DNA of 34,553 bases from Litorilinea aerophila (GTDB lineage: Bacteria > Chloroflexota > Anaerolineae > Caldilineales > Caldilineaceae), in the NCBI GenBank assembly GCA_945905745.1, contig CAMDQF010000028.1, forward strand, positions 1 through 34,553, read 5' to 3'. Of the stretch, positions 1 through 7,699 are shown one piece after another. Position numbers and translations under genes: made by a program. The notes below the pieces were generated by a model. The model worked only from the letters and a program-made list of their open reading frames with translations, was not told the DNA's origin and searched no databases. Every line of letters starts with the position of its first letter. Within the stretch, counting starts at the first letter, position 1.

Positions 1-56
1 CTCTGCGTCCATTTTCACCTTTCTCCTCTCGAAATAAGGTGATTTTACACGCTTTT

Positions 57-141
57 GCACGATCTATTGATGTTTTGGTTGTTAAGGTGCTGCACGATGT
101 ACTGATGTTTTCTCAACTACGTTGTGCACGATGTATTGATG
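57..141. repeat. Three direct repeats at 34-35 bp spacing upstream of the hydrolase
   Basis: The unit GCACGATSTAYTGATG occurs at 57-72, 92-107 and 126-141. Two of the copies continue with TTTT. The regular spacing, just over three helical turns, and the position directly upstream of the first gene suggest a regulator-binding array. The last copy supplies TTGATG (136-141), which with TATACA (157-162) makes a weak promoter with a short 15-bp spacer. The repeats are not palindromic. Confidence 0.55.
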
Positions 142-183
142 GACTACACCTATCCCTATACATGACAGGCAAAGGAAGCAGAA

Positions 184-906
184 ATGGTTCAAAACAAGGA
201 CTCAACGTTCGTGCTCGTGCATGGGGCATGGCACGGTGGCTGGTGCTGGAAAAAGCTCGCCCCGCTGTTGCGGGCCGCTGGGCATACAGTTTACACCCCA
301 ACGCTGACCGGCTTGGGCGAACGGGCACATCTGCTCAGCCCGCAGATCGGCCTGAACACCCATATTGCAGATATAACTGCGGTACTGGAATTTGAGAATC
401 TGCGCAACATATTTCTGGTCGGCCATAGCTACGCAGGTATGGTCATCACAGGCGTCGCAGAAGTGGCAGCACAGCGTCTATCGCACCTCATTTTTCTGGA
501 TGCCTTTGTCCCGCTGGACGGTCAATCGCTGCTGGATACTCGGCCCGATCGCGGTGCTCCCGTGCGAAAGTTTGCTGGGGAAGCGGGGGATGGCTGGAAG
601 GTCCCCATTGTGAATGCTACTTTTGGCGTGACGGATGCGGCTGATGTGGCGTGGATGTCTGCCAGAATGACACCCCAGCCACTTCGTACCTTTGAGGAGC
701 CGGTTCGGTTGACCAATCCAGCGGCTCATGCACTGCCACGCAGCTACATTTTGTGTCGCCAGAATGAACCAACGCTGTTTGATTCTCACGCGCAACGGGT
801 GAAAAGCGAAAGGTGGGGCTACTTTGAGCTACTGACTGGTCACGATGCAATGATTACAGCGCCGAAAGAGTTGGCCGACATTCTATTGAAAATTGCCACA
901 GATTAA
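184..906 (+). CDS. Alpha/beta hydrolase (EstC/salicylate-esterase-like)
   Basis: This 240-aa protein has the alpha/beta-hydrolase layout seen in esterases of the hydroxynitrile-lyase and methyl-salicylate-esterase type. The oxyanion region HGAWHGGWCW lies at residues 13-22. The nucleophile elbow GHSYAG places Ser82, an acidic residue is at Asp106 (FLDAF) and the catalytic His220 sits in TGHDAM near the C-terminus. There is no signal peptide, so it should act in the cytoplasm, hydrolysing an ester or similar small substrate that cannot be named from sequence. The length is normal for the family. It is followed on the same strand by a small ORF and an isochorismatase-like hydrolase, suggesting a small-molecule cluster. 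Confidence 0.88.
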   Translation: MVQNKDSTFVLVHGAWHGGWCWKKLAPLLRAAGHTVYTPTLTGLGERAHLLSPQIGLNTHIADITAVLEFENLRNIFLVGHSYAGMVITGVAEVAAQRLSHLIFLDAFVPLDGQSLLDTRPDRGAPVRKFAGEAGDGWKVPIVNATFGVTDAADVAWMSARMTPQPLRTFEEPVRLTNPAAHALPRSYILCRQNEPTLFDSHAQRVKSERWGYFELLTGHDAMITAPKELADILLKIATD

Positions 907-930
907 GTACTCTCGGCGGAGGAAGTGCAG

Positions 931-1038
931 ATGTACGAAGACAAGGCTGCACAGCTGTTGACGCCGGATTGCCGGGCGTGGCTGGAGCAGGGGGCGGGCG
1001 GCATTCAGTTGATTACTTTCCCACACCAAAAGGTATAG
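931..1038 (+). CDS. Small ORF of 35 aa, unknown; possibly a gene remnant
   Basis: An ATG at 931 follows GGCGGAGGAAG at a good ribosome-binding distance, and the frame runs 35 codons to TAG. It lies in the gap between the hydrolase (24 nt upstream) and the isochorismatase-like gene (17 nt downstream). The peptide begins MYEDKAAQLLTPDCRAWLE and is not recognised. It may be a real microprotein, or the 5' stub of a deleted gene, since the neighbourhood contains two other gene remnants. Support is only the ribosome-binding site and the spacing. Confidence 0.35.
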   Translation: MYEDKAAQLLTPDCRAWLEQGAGGIQLITFPHQKV

Positions 1039-1055
1039 ACCAAAGGAGACATACG

Positions 1056-1667
1056 ATGAACTTTCCCGTGATTCCCGTACGTATGGCGCTAATCAACGTC
1101 GATATGCAGAACTGTTTTGTAGACAATCCCAAGCGCGAAGGCAAAGCAGTGCCGCTCTTGGAACGCATCAACGATTTTGCGGCGATCTGTCGGACAGCAG
1201 GCATTTTGGTCATTCACACCCGCGGCATTATACGCGACGACGGCGCAAATGCTGGCGTCTTTGGAGAGATATATCCGCCGGCGAAAGAAGTCTTCAACAA
1301 GAACGCTGCGTCGGCAGCGCTTCATCCCAGTCTGGTCGTGGATGAACGTGATATTATTTTGGACAAACCGCGTTACGGCGCATTCCATGCAACCGATCTG
1401 GAGTTGATTCTGCGTTCACATGGCATCGACACTGTAATCATTACAGGGATCGCGACCAATGTCTGCTGCGAAACAACAGCCCGGGAGGCAATGGTGCGCG
1501 ACTTCCGCGTCTTCTTTTTGAGCGATGGCACCTTAGCCACAGCGCCTGGTGGCCTCACCGCAGAAGAAGCCCACCGGGCAAGTCTGGCTACCCTCGGAGC
1601 GCTGTTTGCCCAGGTGCTTCCGATGGACGAGATGATCGAGAAGATTCAGATCACTGCAAACGGCTGA
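1056..1667 (+). CDS. Isochorismatase-like cysteine hydrolase (RutB-like)
   Basis: A 203-aa member of the isochorismatase-like superfamily, cytoplasmic amidohydrolases acting on small amides. The catalytic triad is visible: Asp16 in INVDMQN, Lys104 in LDKPRYGAF and the nucleophile Cys137 in ATNVCCETTAREA. The TNVC.E..AR.A pattern resembles ureidoacrylate amidohydrolase RutB and related N-carbamoyl hydrolases more than true isochorismatase. No rut neighbours are present, so the substrate is open. The ATG at 1056 is preferred over an upstream in-frame ATG at 969 because AAAGGAGA precedes it at 1042-1049 and family homology begins here. Confidence 0.87.
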   Translation: MNFPVIPVRMALINVDMQNCFVDNPKREGKAVPLLERINDFAAICRTAGILVIHTRGIIRDDGANAGVFGEIYPPAKEVFNKNAASAALHPSLVVDERDIILDKPRYGAFHATDLELILRSHGIDTVIITGIATNVCCETTAREAMVRDFRVFFLSDGTLATAPGGLTAEEAHRASLATLGALFAQVLPMDEMIEKIQITANG

Positions 1668-1687
1668 ACAGGCTGAAGGAGAACCCC

Positions 1688-1924
1688 ATGACAGCCATTT
1701 CCATTTCCCTCTCCGGCGTCACCGGCGTGGACTGTCCGCGCTGGCAGCGCCTGGCAACTGAGTTTGAATCCCCCGGCTTTGCCGGATTCTATCGCTATGA
1801 CCAATTTGTCCACCCACTGCATGATTTTCAGTCGTTGGTGCGGTCTCTTGCGACTCGCGCCTCATCCATCAAAGGAGTTTTGAACCTATGGCTATTGTCC
1901 AGATCCATGAACTTCCAGGCATGA
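1688..1924 (+). pseudogene. N-terminal remnant of an LLM-class (F420/FMN) oxidoreductase
   Basis: The frame starts at an ATG after GAAGGAGAACC and reads like the first ~55 residues of luciferase-like monooxygenases: ISLSGVTGVD.PRWQRLA, then EF...GFAGFYRYDQF, then PLHDFQSLVRSLAT. That pattern is the first strand, the following helix and the substrate-side histidine region of the TIM barrel. After about 1855 the frame loses resemblance and runs on to 1924, overlapping the next gene's start at 1888. The family is normally 280-350 aa, so more than 80% is missing. The rest was probably deleted, leaving the stub fused to the next gene's leader. Identification is by motif memory, not alignment. Confidence 0.6.
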
Positions 1925-2160
1925 CGCGGGAACAGTACGAACAGGCGCTACGCGAGCTAAACCTCTCTGGTCCACCCCCCGGCTCCCATCTCCACGCCGG
2001 TGGCCCAATGGAGGGCGGTTGGCGCATCGTCGAAGTATGGGAGTCTGAGGAAGCGGCAAGTACCTTCTACGGCTCAGAGTCGTTCCAGCAGATGGCGCGC
2101 AGCACGGGCATTCCGGCTCCCACCATTACCACCTATCCAGTCGAGACCGTGAATAAGTAA
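1888..2160 (+). CDS. Small conserved hypothetical protein, dimeric alpha/beta-barrel-like
   Basis: A 90-aa cytoplasmic protein with AAAGGAGTTTTGAACCT directly before its ATG. It begins MAIVQIHELPGMTREQYEQ and later has GGPMEGGWRIVEVWESEEAA and FYGSESFQQ. The order (strand, helix with REQYE, strand with a Gly-rich turn, WRIVEVWES strand, helix) resembles the ferredoxin-like fold of ABM/EthD/Dabb-type proteins, many of which are small monooxygenases or stress-related. No catalytic residue can be assigned. It follows the LLM remnant, so it may once have been co-transcribed with an oxidoreductase. Confidence 0.65.
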   Translation: MAIVQIHELPGMTREQYEQALRELNLSGPPPGSHLHAGGPMEGGWRIVEVWESEEAASTFYGSESFQQMARSTGIPAPTITTYPVETVNK

Positions 2161-2219
2161 ATCAGCATCCGACAGTAGTCGATCAAGTGAGTTTTGTGGA
2201 ATTTGTGTGGAAAAATGCC

Positions 2220-2248
2220 TTGTGTGGCTTCAGGCGCATCTCTACAAT
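2220..2248 (+). promoter_or_regulatory. Putative promoter of the cupin gene
   Basis: TTGTGT (2220-2225), a 17-bp spacer and TACAAT (2243-2248) form a plausible housekeeping promoter reading towards the cupin gene at 2362. Initiation here would give a leader of about 105 nt containing the 2296-2324 hairpin. Sequence match only. Confidence 0.35.
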
Positions 2249-2295
2249 TTGTATCCTGCCGTGAAGTTACCTGGAAACGGATCATTCTGCCGAAC

Positions 2296-2324
2296 GTAGG
2301 GGCGTGATTCAATCACGCCCCTAC
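2296..2324. repeat. Perfect 14-bp-arm palindrome (REP-like hairpin)
   Basis: GTAGGGGCGTGATT is followed by one base and then its exact reverse complement. There is no U-tract on either side, so it is not a classical terminator. It lies in the presumed leader of the cupin gene, 37 nt before the ATG, and could act as a mobile REP-like palindrome or an mRNA hairpin. Confidence 0.75.
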
Positions 2325-2361
2325 ACAGACAAGCGCACCCATGCGCCGAAAGGAAATCCCT

Positions 2362-2877
2362 ATGCTCAACCCACTCTACATCGCGCCCGACGAAACGCCC
2401 GATATGCCGCTCATGCCAGGTATGACCATTCAGATCAAGCTGCGGCATAACCAGACCGCCGACCTCTTTACCAGCATTGTGGTTGACGTTGCGCCCAAGA
2501 CGATGGGACCCGCGCCCCATCTCCATCATGTGCTGGATGAAATCATGTACGTGGTGGAAGGGGAAGAGTCGGTGCTGGTGGGCGACGAAGTGACGACGAT
2601 CCCCGCCGGCGGCTGGCATCTGCGCCCCCACGGGATTGTCCACACTTTCTGGAACGCATCGGACAAGCCCCTGCGTTTTATCGACATCTATCCCAACCAG
2701 AACTTCGAGGACTTCTTCCCAGAGCTAAGCGCGCTGATGGGCGGGCTGATGAGCAGAGGCGTCTCGCCCGCCTCTGACGAATTCCTCCAACCCATGCGGG
2801 CGCTGGACGAGAAATGGGGGATGGTTGCTTACTACGAGCAGCGCCAGTCTATTGTCGAGAAGTACGGGCTGCGGTAG
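2362..2877 (+). CDS. Cupin-domain protein
   Basis: A 171-aa single-domain cupin. Motif 1 is visible as PHLHHVLDE.MYVVEGE...VG, with His53, His55 and Glu60 as likely metal ligands. Motif 2 supplies His94 in RPHGIVHTFWN. The rest is a helical C-terminal extension. Proteins of this shape bind a metal and small ligands, and some are dioxygenases or isomerases; the substrate here is unknown. ATG 2362 is chosen over 2341 because GAAAGGA lies just before it and it matches the cupin N-terminus. An O-methyltransferase remnant follows directly downstream. Confidence 0.85.
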   Translation: MLNPLYIAPDETPDMPLMPGMTIQIKLRHNQTADLFTSIVVDVAPKTMGPAPHLHHVLDEIMYVVEGEESVLVGDEVTTIPAGGWHLRPHGIVHTFWNASDKPLRFIDIYPNQNFEDFFPELSALMGGLMSRGVSPASDEFLQPMRALDEKWGMVAYYEQRQSIVEKYGLR

Positions 2878-2957
2878 ATGTCTCTGATTCTGGGAATCGG
2901 CCACGAAATCTCTCGAACGTCCCTGTACACCTGGCCAATTCCCGGAATCCTGGCCGC

Positions 2958-3071
2958 GGTTCGCTGGATGAAGCGGCGTGTGGGGCGCTCTTCGGCGCGG
3001 CGGGTTTTGAATTGACGCGTGTGATTCCCACACCTGCGGGGCCGAGTGTTGTGGAGGCTGTGCCGGTATAG
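2958..3071 (+). pseudogene. C-terminal remnant of an O-methyltransferase
   Basis: The last 37 codons of an open frame read GALFGAAGFELTRVIPTP then VVEAVPV and stop. This is the characteristic C-terminus of class I O-methyltransferases of the plant/bacterial family 2 type; the complete gene at 31873-32865 ends LLNKAGLKLQRIIPTPSP...VEVSL. About 290 residues upstream, including the SAM-binding motif, are missing; the sequence before it runs straight into the cupin gene's end. This is the 3' scar of a deletion between the cupin and the MFS transporter. Confidence 0.7.
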
Positions 3072-3095
3072 GGATGAATAGAAGGGAGAAACAAA

Positions 3096-4436
3096 ATGGC
3101 ATCCAATTCAAACACGCCGAGCCGTGGAACTGGCCCGGCCAAGGCGGGTCTGATCCAGGAATATTGGCAGGCGATCCGTTCTTTCAGTCCCAGCCTGCAA
3201 CGATTTTTGCTTTCGATGTCGTTTACTCTTTTCACTGCCTTTGGCTTGCAGCCCGTATTGCAGAATCTCTACCTGCTGCGCTTGGGCTTTGATGTCCAGT
3301 TCATCGGTCTGTTGGCCGGGGTCGGGCAGATTGTCTGGGCGGCAGCGGCGGTTCCCTCCGGGATACTGGGCAACCGCATGGGGTTGCGCAACAGCCAGTT
3401 GCTGGGCTGCGCTCTCTTTGCCCTGGGAATGGCGCTCCTCCTTTTGGTGGGCAGTGTACCAGTGTCTCAATGGCGGACCTGGCTGATCATCAGCCAGGTA
3501 ATCTTCTGGTGTGGCGTTGCCCTGCTTACCGTCAATGGCGCGCCTTACATCATGGCCGTGACCAATGAACGGGAGCGACGCCATGCCTTTTCTGTCTACG
3601 CGGCCACCACGCCAACCGTCGCCTTTGTCGGCAGTCTGGTCGGGGGCGGGTTACCGGAACTGTTGGTCAACCGTTTCGGATTCAGCCTGGACCAGCCTGA
3701 CCCCTACCGGCTGGCGCTCTGGCCTGGGGTGATTCTGGCCTGCGGCTCCATCGCCATTCTCTACGCCGCTGATCCCGCGTATGTGCCCCGGCAGGAGAGT
3801 AGAGGGCGGAACGAAGACCCTGCGCCACTGATCCGGCTGGCTTTCATTGGGTTTCTGACTCTGCTCAGTTCATTGAGCGGCGGCGCTCTGCGCACCTTCT
3901 TCAATGTCTACCTGGACAGCGGGTTGGGCATGACGCCATCCACAATCGGCTCGGTGCTGGGGCTGGCCCAACTGCTGCCGATTGGCGCAGCCCTGGTCGT
4001 GCCGCTTCTCGCCCACCGCTTGGGGATAGGCTACGCTGTGTTGGCAAGTCTGGCGGCGGCTGCCCTTTGTCTGGCGGGGTTGGCTGCCACAACGCTGGTT
4101 TGGGTGGTGATTCTGATGTACATCCTCGTTGTTGCGACCCAAACCATCGCCAACACCACCCGTGGCATCTTCGGGCAGGAGATTTTCAGCGCCCGCTGGC
4201 GCACCAGCAGCCAGAGCATATCCGTGGTCGGCAACGCGTTAGGCTGGGCCTTCGCCGGTATCGGCGGCGGCGCGCTGATCCAGGCCAGCGGATTTGCCAC
4301 GCTCTATTTCGTCTGTGCCCTCTCCGCCCTGCTCGCGGCAGGATTGCTCTTTGGCTATCTGCGGGTGGGTGGCACGCAGCCAGCGGCTATCGCCGTAGCT
4401 GCAAAACCGGCAGCAGAGGAGACGTCCACCCTGTAG
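3096..4436 (+). CDS. MFS transporter
   Basis: A 446-aa inner-membrane protein with about 12 hydrophobic segments and the two-half organisation of the Major Facilitator Superfamily. After the second helix comes GILGNRMGLRNSQLLG, an equivalent of the MFS A-motif loop (G...D.xGRR.x). The cytoplasmic middle loop (ADPAYVPRQESRGRNEDPAP, about residues 228-247) separates the halves. The ATG follows AGAAGGGAGAAAC. It heads a run of four same-strand genes with gaps of 50, 27 and 16 nt, so it probably imports or exports the compound handled by the two following dehydrogenases. The substrate cannot be read from sequence. Confidence 0.88.
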   Translation: MASNSNTPSRGTGPAKAGLIQEYWQAIRSFSPSLQRFLLSMSFTLFTAFGLQPVLQNLYLLRLGFDVQFIGLLAGVGQIVWAAAAVPSGILGNRMGLRNSQLLGCALFALGMALLLLVGSVPVSQWRTWLIISQVIFWCGVALLTVNGAPYIMAVTNERERRHAFSVYAATTPTVAFVGSLVGGGLPELLVNRFGFSLDQPDPYRLALWPGVILACGSIAILYAADPAYVPRQESRGRNEDPAPLIRLAFIGFLTLLSSLSGGALRTFFNVYLDSGLGMTPSTIGSVLGLAQLLPIGAALVVPLLAHRLGIGYAVLASLAAAALCLAGLAATTLVWVVILMYILVVATQTIANTTRGIFGQEIFSARWRTSSQSISVVGNALGWAFAGIGGGALIQASGFATLYFVCALSALLAAGLLFGYLRVGGTQPAAIAVAAKPAAEETSTL

Positions 4437-4486
4437 TCTTTTTTGAGTATAGATTGTTGACAAGCAAACAAAAAGGAGCGTGTGAG

Positions 4487-5581
4487 ATGACAGAACGAAT
4501 TCGGATTGGTGTAATTGGAACAAGCGGGTATGCGAGGCTTTTGCTTCCTACACTTGCCGGGTGTGCAGACGCGGAAATTGCAGCGATTTGTGGGCGGACG
4601 CGCTCGCGTGCAGATGAACTGGCAAGCGAATATCAGATCGCCCAGGTCTTTACAGATTACAACGAGATGATAAAAAAGGGACGGTTGGACGGTGTCGTTA
4701 TTGCCAGCCCTGATGATCTCCATTACTCGATGACAATGGCGGCGCTGAAGGCTGGGCTGCATGTACTCTGCGAGAAACCCATGGCTTCCACAGTAGAGCA
4801 GGCTCGGGAGATGCTCGTAACAGCCGAAGAGGAGGGTGTGAAACACATGATCGAGTTCACCTGGCGTTGGATGCCCCATTATCAGTATCTGCACAAGCTG
4901 ATTGCAGATGGCTACGTAGGCCAGGGGTATCACTATCACTATCGTTTTCTTGGCAACCATGGCCGCACCCAAGAGTATTCGTGGCACTTTGATGAGCGGC
5001 GATGCAATGGCATATTAGGCAATCTCGGTTCGCACGCGGTCGATCTGGCGCTGTGGCTGAACGGTGACATCACCAACGTGAGCGCCCACATGGCCTCATT
5101 CTCAAAACGCACCGATCCAGAGGGCGTATCCATCTCCTCTGCCAGTGAATCCGCGTTGCTGGCTGTCGAGTTTGTCGATGGTGCCCAAGGCATGATTCAC
5201 GCCAGCACAGTTGCGCATACCGCCGCACGGGTGCGCGAGCAGCATGTCACGCTGCATGGCGCGGATGGCTCGCTGGAGAGCAAATGGCACCTCTTTGGCG
5301 GGGCCGAAGCAGGGGTTGTACTGCAAGGATGCCGCCACGATGAAAAGGATTTTCAGAAATTGGATATCCCTGCCGACTATCTGCGGGGCGCTAAATCTGA
5401 TGCAAGCATGGTTGCAGCCGTGATGAGCGATCATCTGGTCGGCCCGCGGCTCTTTGTGGATGCGATTCAGCGTGACTACAAGCCGGAACCCAGCTTTGCC
5501 CAAGGGGTCAAAGTGCAGCAGGTACTCGATGCCGCGATGGAATCCCACCAGACTGGGCAACGCGTATACATTGGCAGATGA
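4487..5581 (+). CDS. GFO/IDH/MocA-family oxidoreductase, copy 1
   Basis: A 364-aa NAD(P)-dependent dehydrogenase of the glucose-fructose oxidoreductase / inositol dehydrogenase / MocA family. The Rossmann fold opens with IGVIGTSGYAR (residues 7-17), and the signature Glu96-Lys97-Pro98 sits in HVLCEKPM. The substrate domain has WRWMPHYQYLHKLI and NLGSHAVDLALWL, with the conserved His of the G.H..D motif. The start at 4487 follows AAAAGGAGCG; an upstream in-frame extension lies inside the transporter gene and is not used. It is a tandem paralogue of the next gene: their first ~39 nt are nearly identical. Probable role: oxidation of a polyol, sugar or inositol-like compound. Confidence 0.88.
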   Translation: MTERIRIGVIGTSGYARLLLPTLAGCADAEIAAICGRTRSRADELASEYQIAQVFTDYNEMIKKGRLDGVVIASPDDLHYSMTMAALKAGLHVLCEKPMASTVEQAREMLVTAEEEGVKHMIEFTWRWMPHYQYLHKLIADGYVGQGYHYHYRFLGNHGRTQEYSWHFDERRCNGILGNLGSHAVDLALWLNGDITNVSAHMASFSKRTDPEGVSISSASESALLAVEFVDGAQGMIHASTVAHTAARVREQHVTLHGADGSLESKWHLFGGAEAGVVLQGCRHDEKDFQKLDIPADYLRGAKSDASMVAAVMSDHLVGPRLFVDAIQRDYKPEPSFAQGVKVQQVLDAAMESHQTGQRVYIGR

Positions 5582-5608
5582 GACAAGTCAACACAGGAGA
5601 GTTGAGCA

Positions 5609-6700
5609 ATGACAGAACGAATTCGGGTTGGTGTAATTGGAACAAGCTGGTGGGCCGATCTTCACCATCTGCCCCAGTTCGCAGCGGACACACGGGTGCA
5701 GGTTGTTGCCATTTGTGGTCGCAACCGGGAACGGGCACAGGCGATGGCGACTAAATATGAGATACCCTACGTCTTCACCGACTACCGTGAAATGATCGCG
5801 CAGGGCAATTTGCAGGCAATTGTGATACTGACCCCGGATGATGAACACTTTCCCATGGCGATGGCCGCGCTCGACGCCGGGCTGCATGTGTTGTGCGAAA
5901 AGCCGTTGGCCCGCAGCGCCGCCCAGGCCAGGCAGATGTACGAACGGGCCGAAACGCTAGGCGTGCGCCACATGGCCTACTTTACCTGGCGCTGGCTCCC
6001 TCACTACCGTTACATACACGATCTGGTTGCCCAAGGCGAATTGGGGCGGCTCTATCATGCCCATTTCCATTTCATGGCAGGCAATGGACGCAACCCCGTC
6101 TATAGCTGGCGCTTTGATCCAAAACGGGCTACCGGTGTCCTCGGTGATTATGGCTCGCACATGATCGATCTGGTCGGTTATCTGGTGGGTGATATTGGTC
6201 GGGTCCATGCGCAGTTGGCCATCAATGGGCCACGCAATGGGCCGGATGGTCGGCCGCTCTACGGCGCGTGGGATACGGCAACCATCTTAGCCGAACTGCG
6301 CTATGGCGGTCAGGCTGCGATTGAGCTTAGCGCAGTGGCGCGTACTCACGATCCGGCGATGGAACAGACGGTCATTCTGCACGGGGAAGCGGGCTCGCTG
6401 ACTGCCAGTTTTGGTCTCTTTACTGCCGCCCCCAAAGTGCAACTTGCCAAGGGCGATGGCAGTTTTCAGGATCTCGCCATCCCTGCCCACTATCTGCAAG
6501 GACTGAATGCGGCACAGCCAGTGGGACCGCAAATGGGGGCGATTTTCAGTCAACCGGCGAACGGTAGCCGCAGCTTTGTCGATGCCATACTGACCGGGCA
6601 GACTGTTGCCCCCAGTTTCTACGAAGGCTGGCAGGTGCAGCGGGTGATCGATGCGGCCATTGTCTCGCATGAGCGTGGGGGCTGGGTAGATGTCGCATAG
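5609..6700 (+). CDS. GFO/IDH/MocA-family oxidoreductase, copy 2
   Basis: A 363-aa dehydrogenase with the same architecture as its upstream neighbour: Rossmann motif VGVIGTSWWADLHH, EKP at residues 97-99, YFTWRWLPHYRYIHDL and DYGSHMIDLVGYL. It differs at the putative active-site entrance (WWADLHHLPQF versus GYARLLLPTLA), so the pair may act on related but distinct intermediates or form a heteromer. The ribosome-binding site CAGGAGAG lies before the ATG, and the intergenic gap is only 27 nt. Its end is followed closely by the kinase gene, so all four genes are probably one transcript. Confidence 0.88.
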   Translation: MTERIRVGVIGTSWWADLHHLPQFAADTRVQVVAICGRNRERAQAMATKYEIPYVFTDYREMIAQGNLQAIVILTPDDEHFPMAMAALDAGLHVLCEKPLARSAAQARQMYERAETLGVRHMAYFTWRWLPHYRYIHDLVAQGELGRLYHAHFHFMAGNGRNPVYSWRFDPKRATGVLGDYGSHMIDLVGYLVGDIGRVHAQLAINGPRNGPDGRPLYGAWDTATILAELRYGGQAAIELSAVARTHDPAMEQTVILHGEAGSLTASFGLFTAAPKVQLAKGDGSFQDLAIPAHYLQGLNAAQPVGPQMGAIFSQPANGSRSFVDAILTGQTVAPSFYEGWQVQRVIDAAIVSHERGGWVDVA

Positions 6701-6716
6701 AACAATCGAGGAAACT

Positions 6717-7268
6717 ATGACACCAATTTTTCTGATCGCCGGCTCGCCCGGCGTGGGCAAATCGACAATCGGCAAGGCACTGGCAGGTAAATTTACTAAA
6801 GGTATGCACATTCCAGTCGATACAATCCGAGAAATGGTGGTTTCTGGGCTTCGGCAGCCAAACCCGCAGTGGGGCAAAGAACTCATCGAGCAACTGGAAG
6901 CGGCACGCGCCAGTGTGTGCGCGATGGCCTTACGCTATCGAAGTGTCGGATTTGCGATTACTATCGACGATTTTTGGGATCCCTATAGCCTGTTGGCGGA
7001 GTATCAGGAATTGCTGGCAACCCCACAGGCACACAAAATCTTGCTCTATCCCAGCCAGGAGACAGCAATGGCGCGCAACGTGGGCCGCTACGGACCCGGC
7101 GAAAAGGCGGACTATCTTGCCGTCGGTATCCGGATCGCCTACGACGATCTGCGCACCGCGGCGGATAGACTGAAAGCCCAGGGGTGGATCGTTGTGGATT
7201 CGACGGGGCAGAGCGTGGAGGAAACGGTGGCGGAGATATTGGAGCGAACGGGGGAGAAGCAACAATAG
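6717..7268 (+). CDS. P-loop NTPase / small-molecule kinase-like protein
   Basis: A 183-aa protein whose Walker A motif GSPGVGKST occupies residues 9-17, right at the N-terminus as in shikimate-kinase-like, chloramphenicol-phosphotransferase-like and zeta-type kinases. A second acidic segment TIDDFWDPYS (about residue 82) may be the catalytic/Walker B region. There is no TM segment. ATG 6717 follows CGAGGA; an earlier ATG at 6690 would overlap the dehydrogenase and adds nine residues unlike the family. Its place at the end of the transporter-dehydrogenase operon suggests it phosphorylates the pathway compound. A zeta-toxin-like role is less likely, as no partner antitoxin is adjacent. Confidence 0.72.
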   Translation: MTPIFLIAGSPGVGKSTIGKALAGKFTKGMHIPVDTIREMVVSGLRQPNPQWGKELIEQLEAARASVCAMALRYRSVGFAITIDDFWDPYSLLAEYQELLATPQAHKILLYPSQETAMARNVGRYGPGEKADYLAVGIRIAYDDLRTAADRLKAQGWIVVDSTGQSVEETVAEILERTGEKQQ

Positions 7269-7299
7269 CGTTAGTTGGTTTTGAAAATAGAAGGGGAAT

Positions 7300-7587
7300 A
7301 TGCCGAAACTACCCGAATTTGAGACATAAGATGAACTGGCTGCCTGGGTTGACACCCACGACACAGCAGAGTTTATGGATGAGATGGAAGACGCTGACGA
7401 AGTGTTTGTGGTGAAGCGAACACATTTCACAACAAAACCATTGGAGGTGCGTCTGCGCACCGATCTCTTCTCTGCAATTATGGACGCCGCCGAACGACGC
7501 GGGATTCCTTATCAGATGCTTGTCCAGACTTGGCTGCGCGAGAAAGTGATGCAGGAGACGCCTGATTTGGCTCGTCAACATTCGTAA
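7300..7587 (+). pseudogene. BrnA/CopG-like antitoxin broken by an in-frame stop at codon 10
   Basis: From an ATG at 7300, preceded by GAAGGGGAAT, the frame reads MPKLPEFET, TAA (7327-7329), then DELAAWVDTHDTAEF and continues 85 further codons in the same frame. The N-terminus matches BrnA-like antitoxins, which start MPKLPxFxTExEx. The rest holds the DNA-binding part (LEVRLRTDLFSAIMDAAERRGIPYQMLVQ), typical of that CopG-like class. A single substitution making TAA explains the break. An internal ATG at 7375 (70 aa) could still yield the DNA-binding portion. No BrnT-like toxin is adjacent, so this is an orphan. Confidence 0.72.
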
Positions 7588-7699
7588 GTTGGCGACGCCA
7601 TAGGCTGCCTGGCAGGTCTGGGGCGAATCGCCGGACGCCTTCTTTGCTATGAGTTATTGTGAAGGGGTAGGCTGGTGTGGCTTTGGTGGGTGAGGGAAG

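Noticed and set aside
57-141. Possible CRISPR array
   Set aside because: Only three short imperfect units, spacers about 19 nt, and no cas genes; an operator or tandem repeat explains it better.
4456-4461. TTGACA before the first dehydrogenase gene as a promoter
   Set aside because: The matching -10 position falls in the ribosome-binding site; the gene is better read as part of the transporter operon.
4067-4486. N-terminal extension of the first GFO/IDH/MocA gene
   Set aside because: The extension lies inside the MFS gene in another frame; family homology and the ribosome-binding site begin at 4487.
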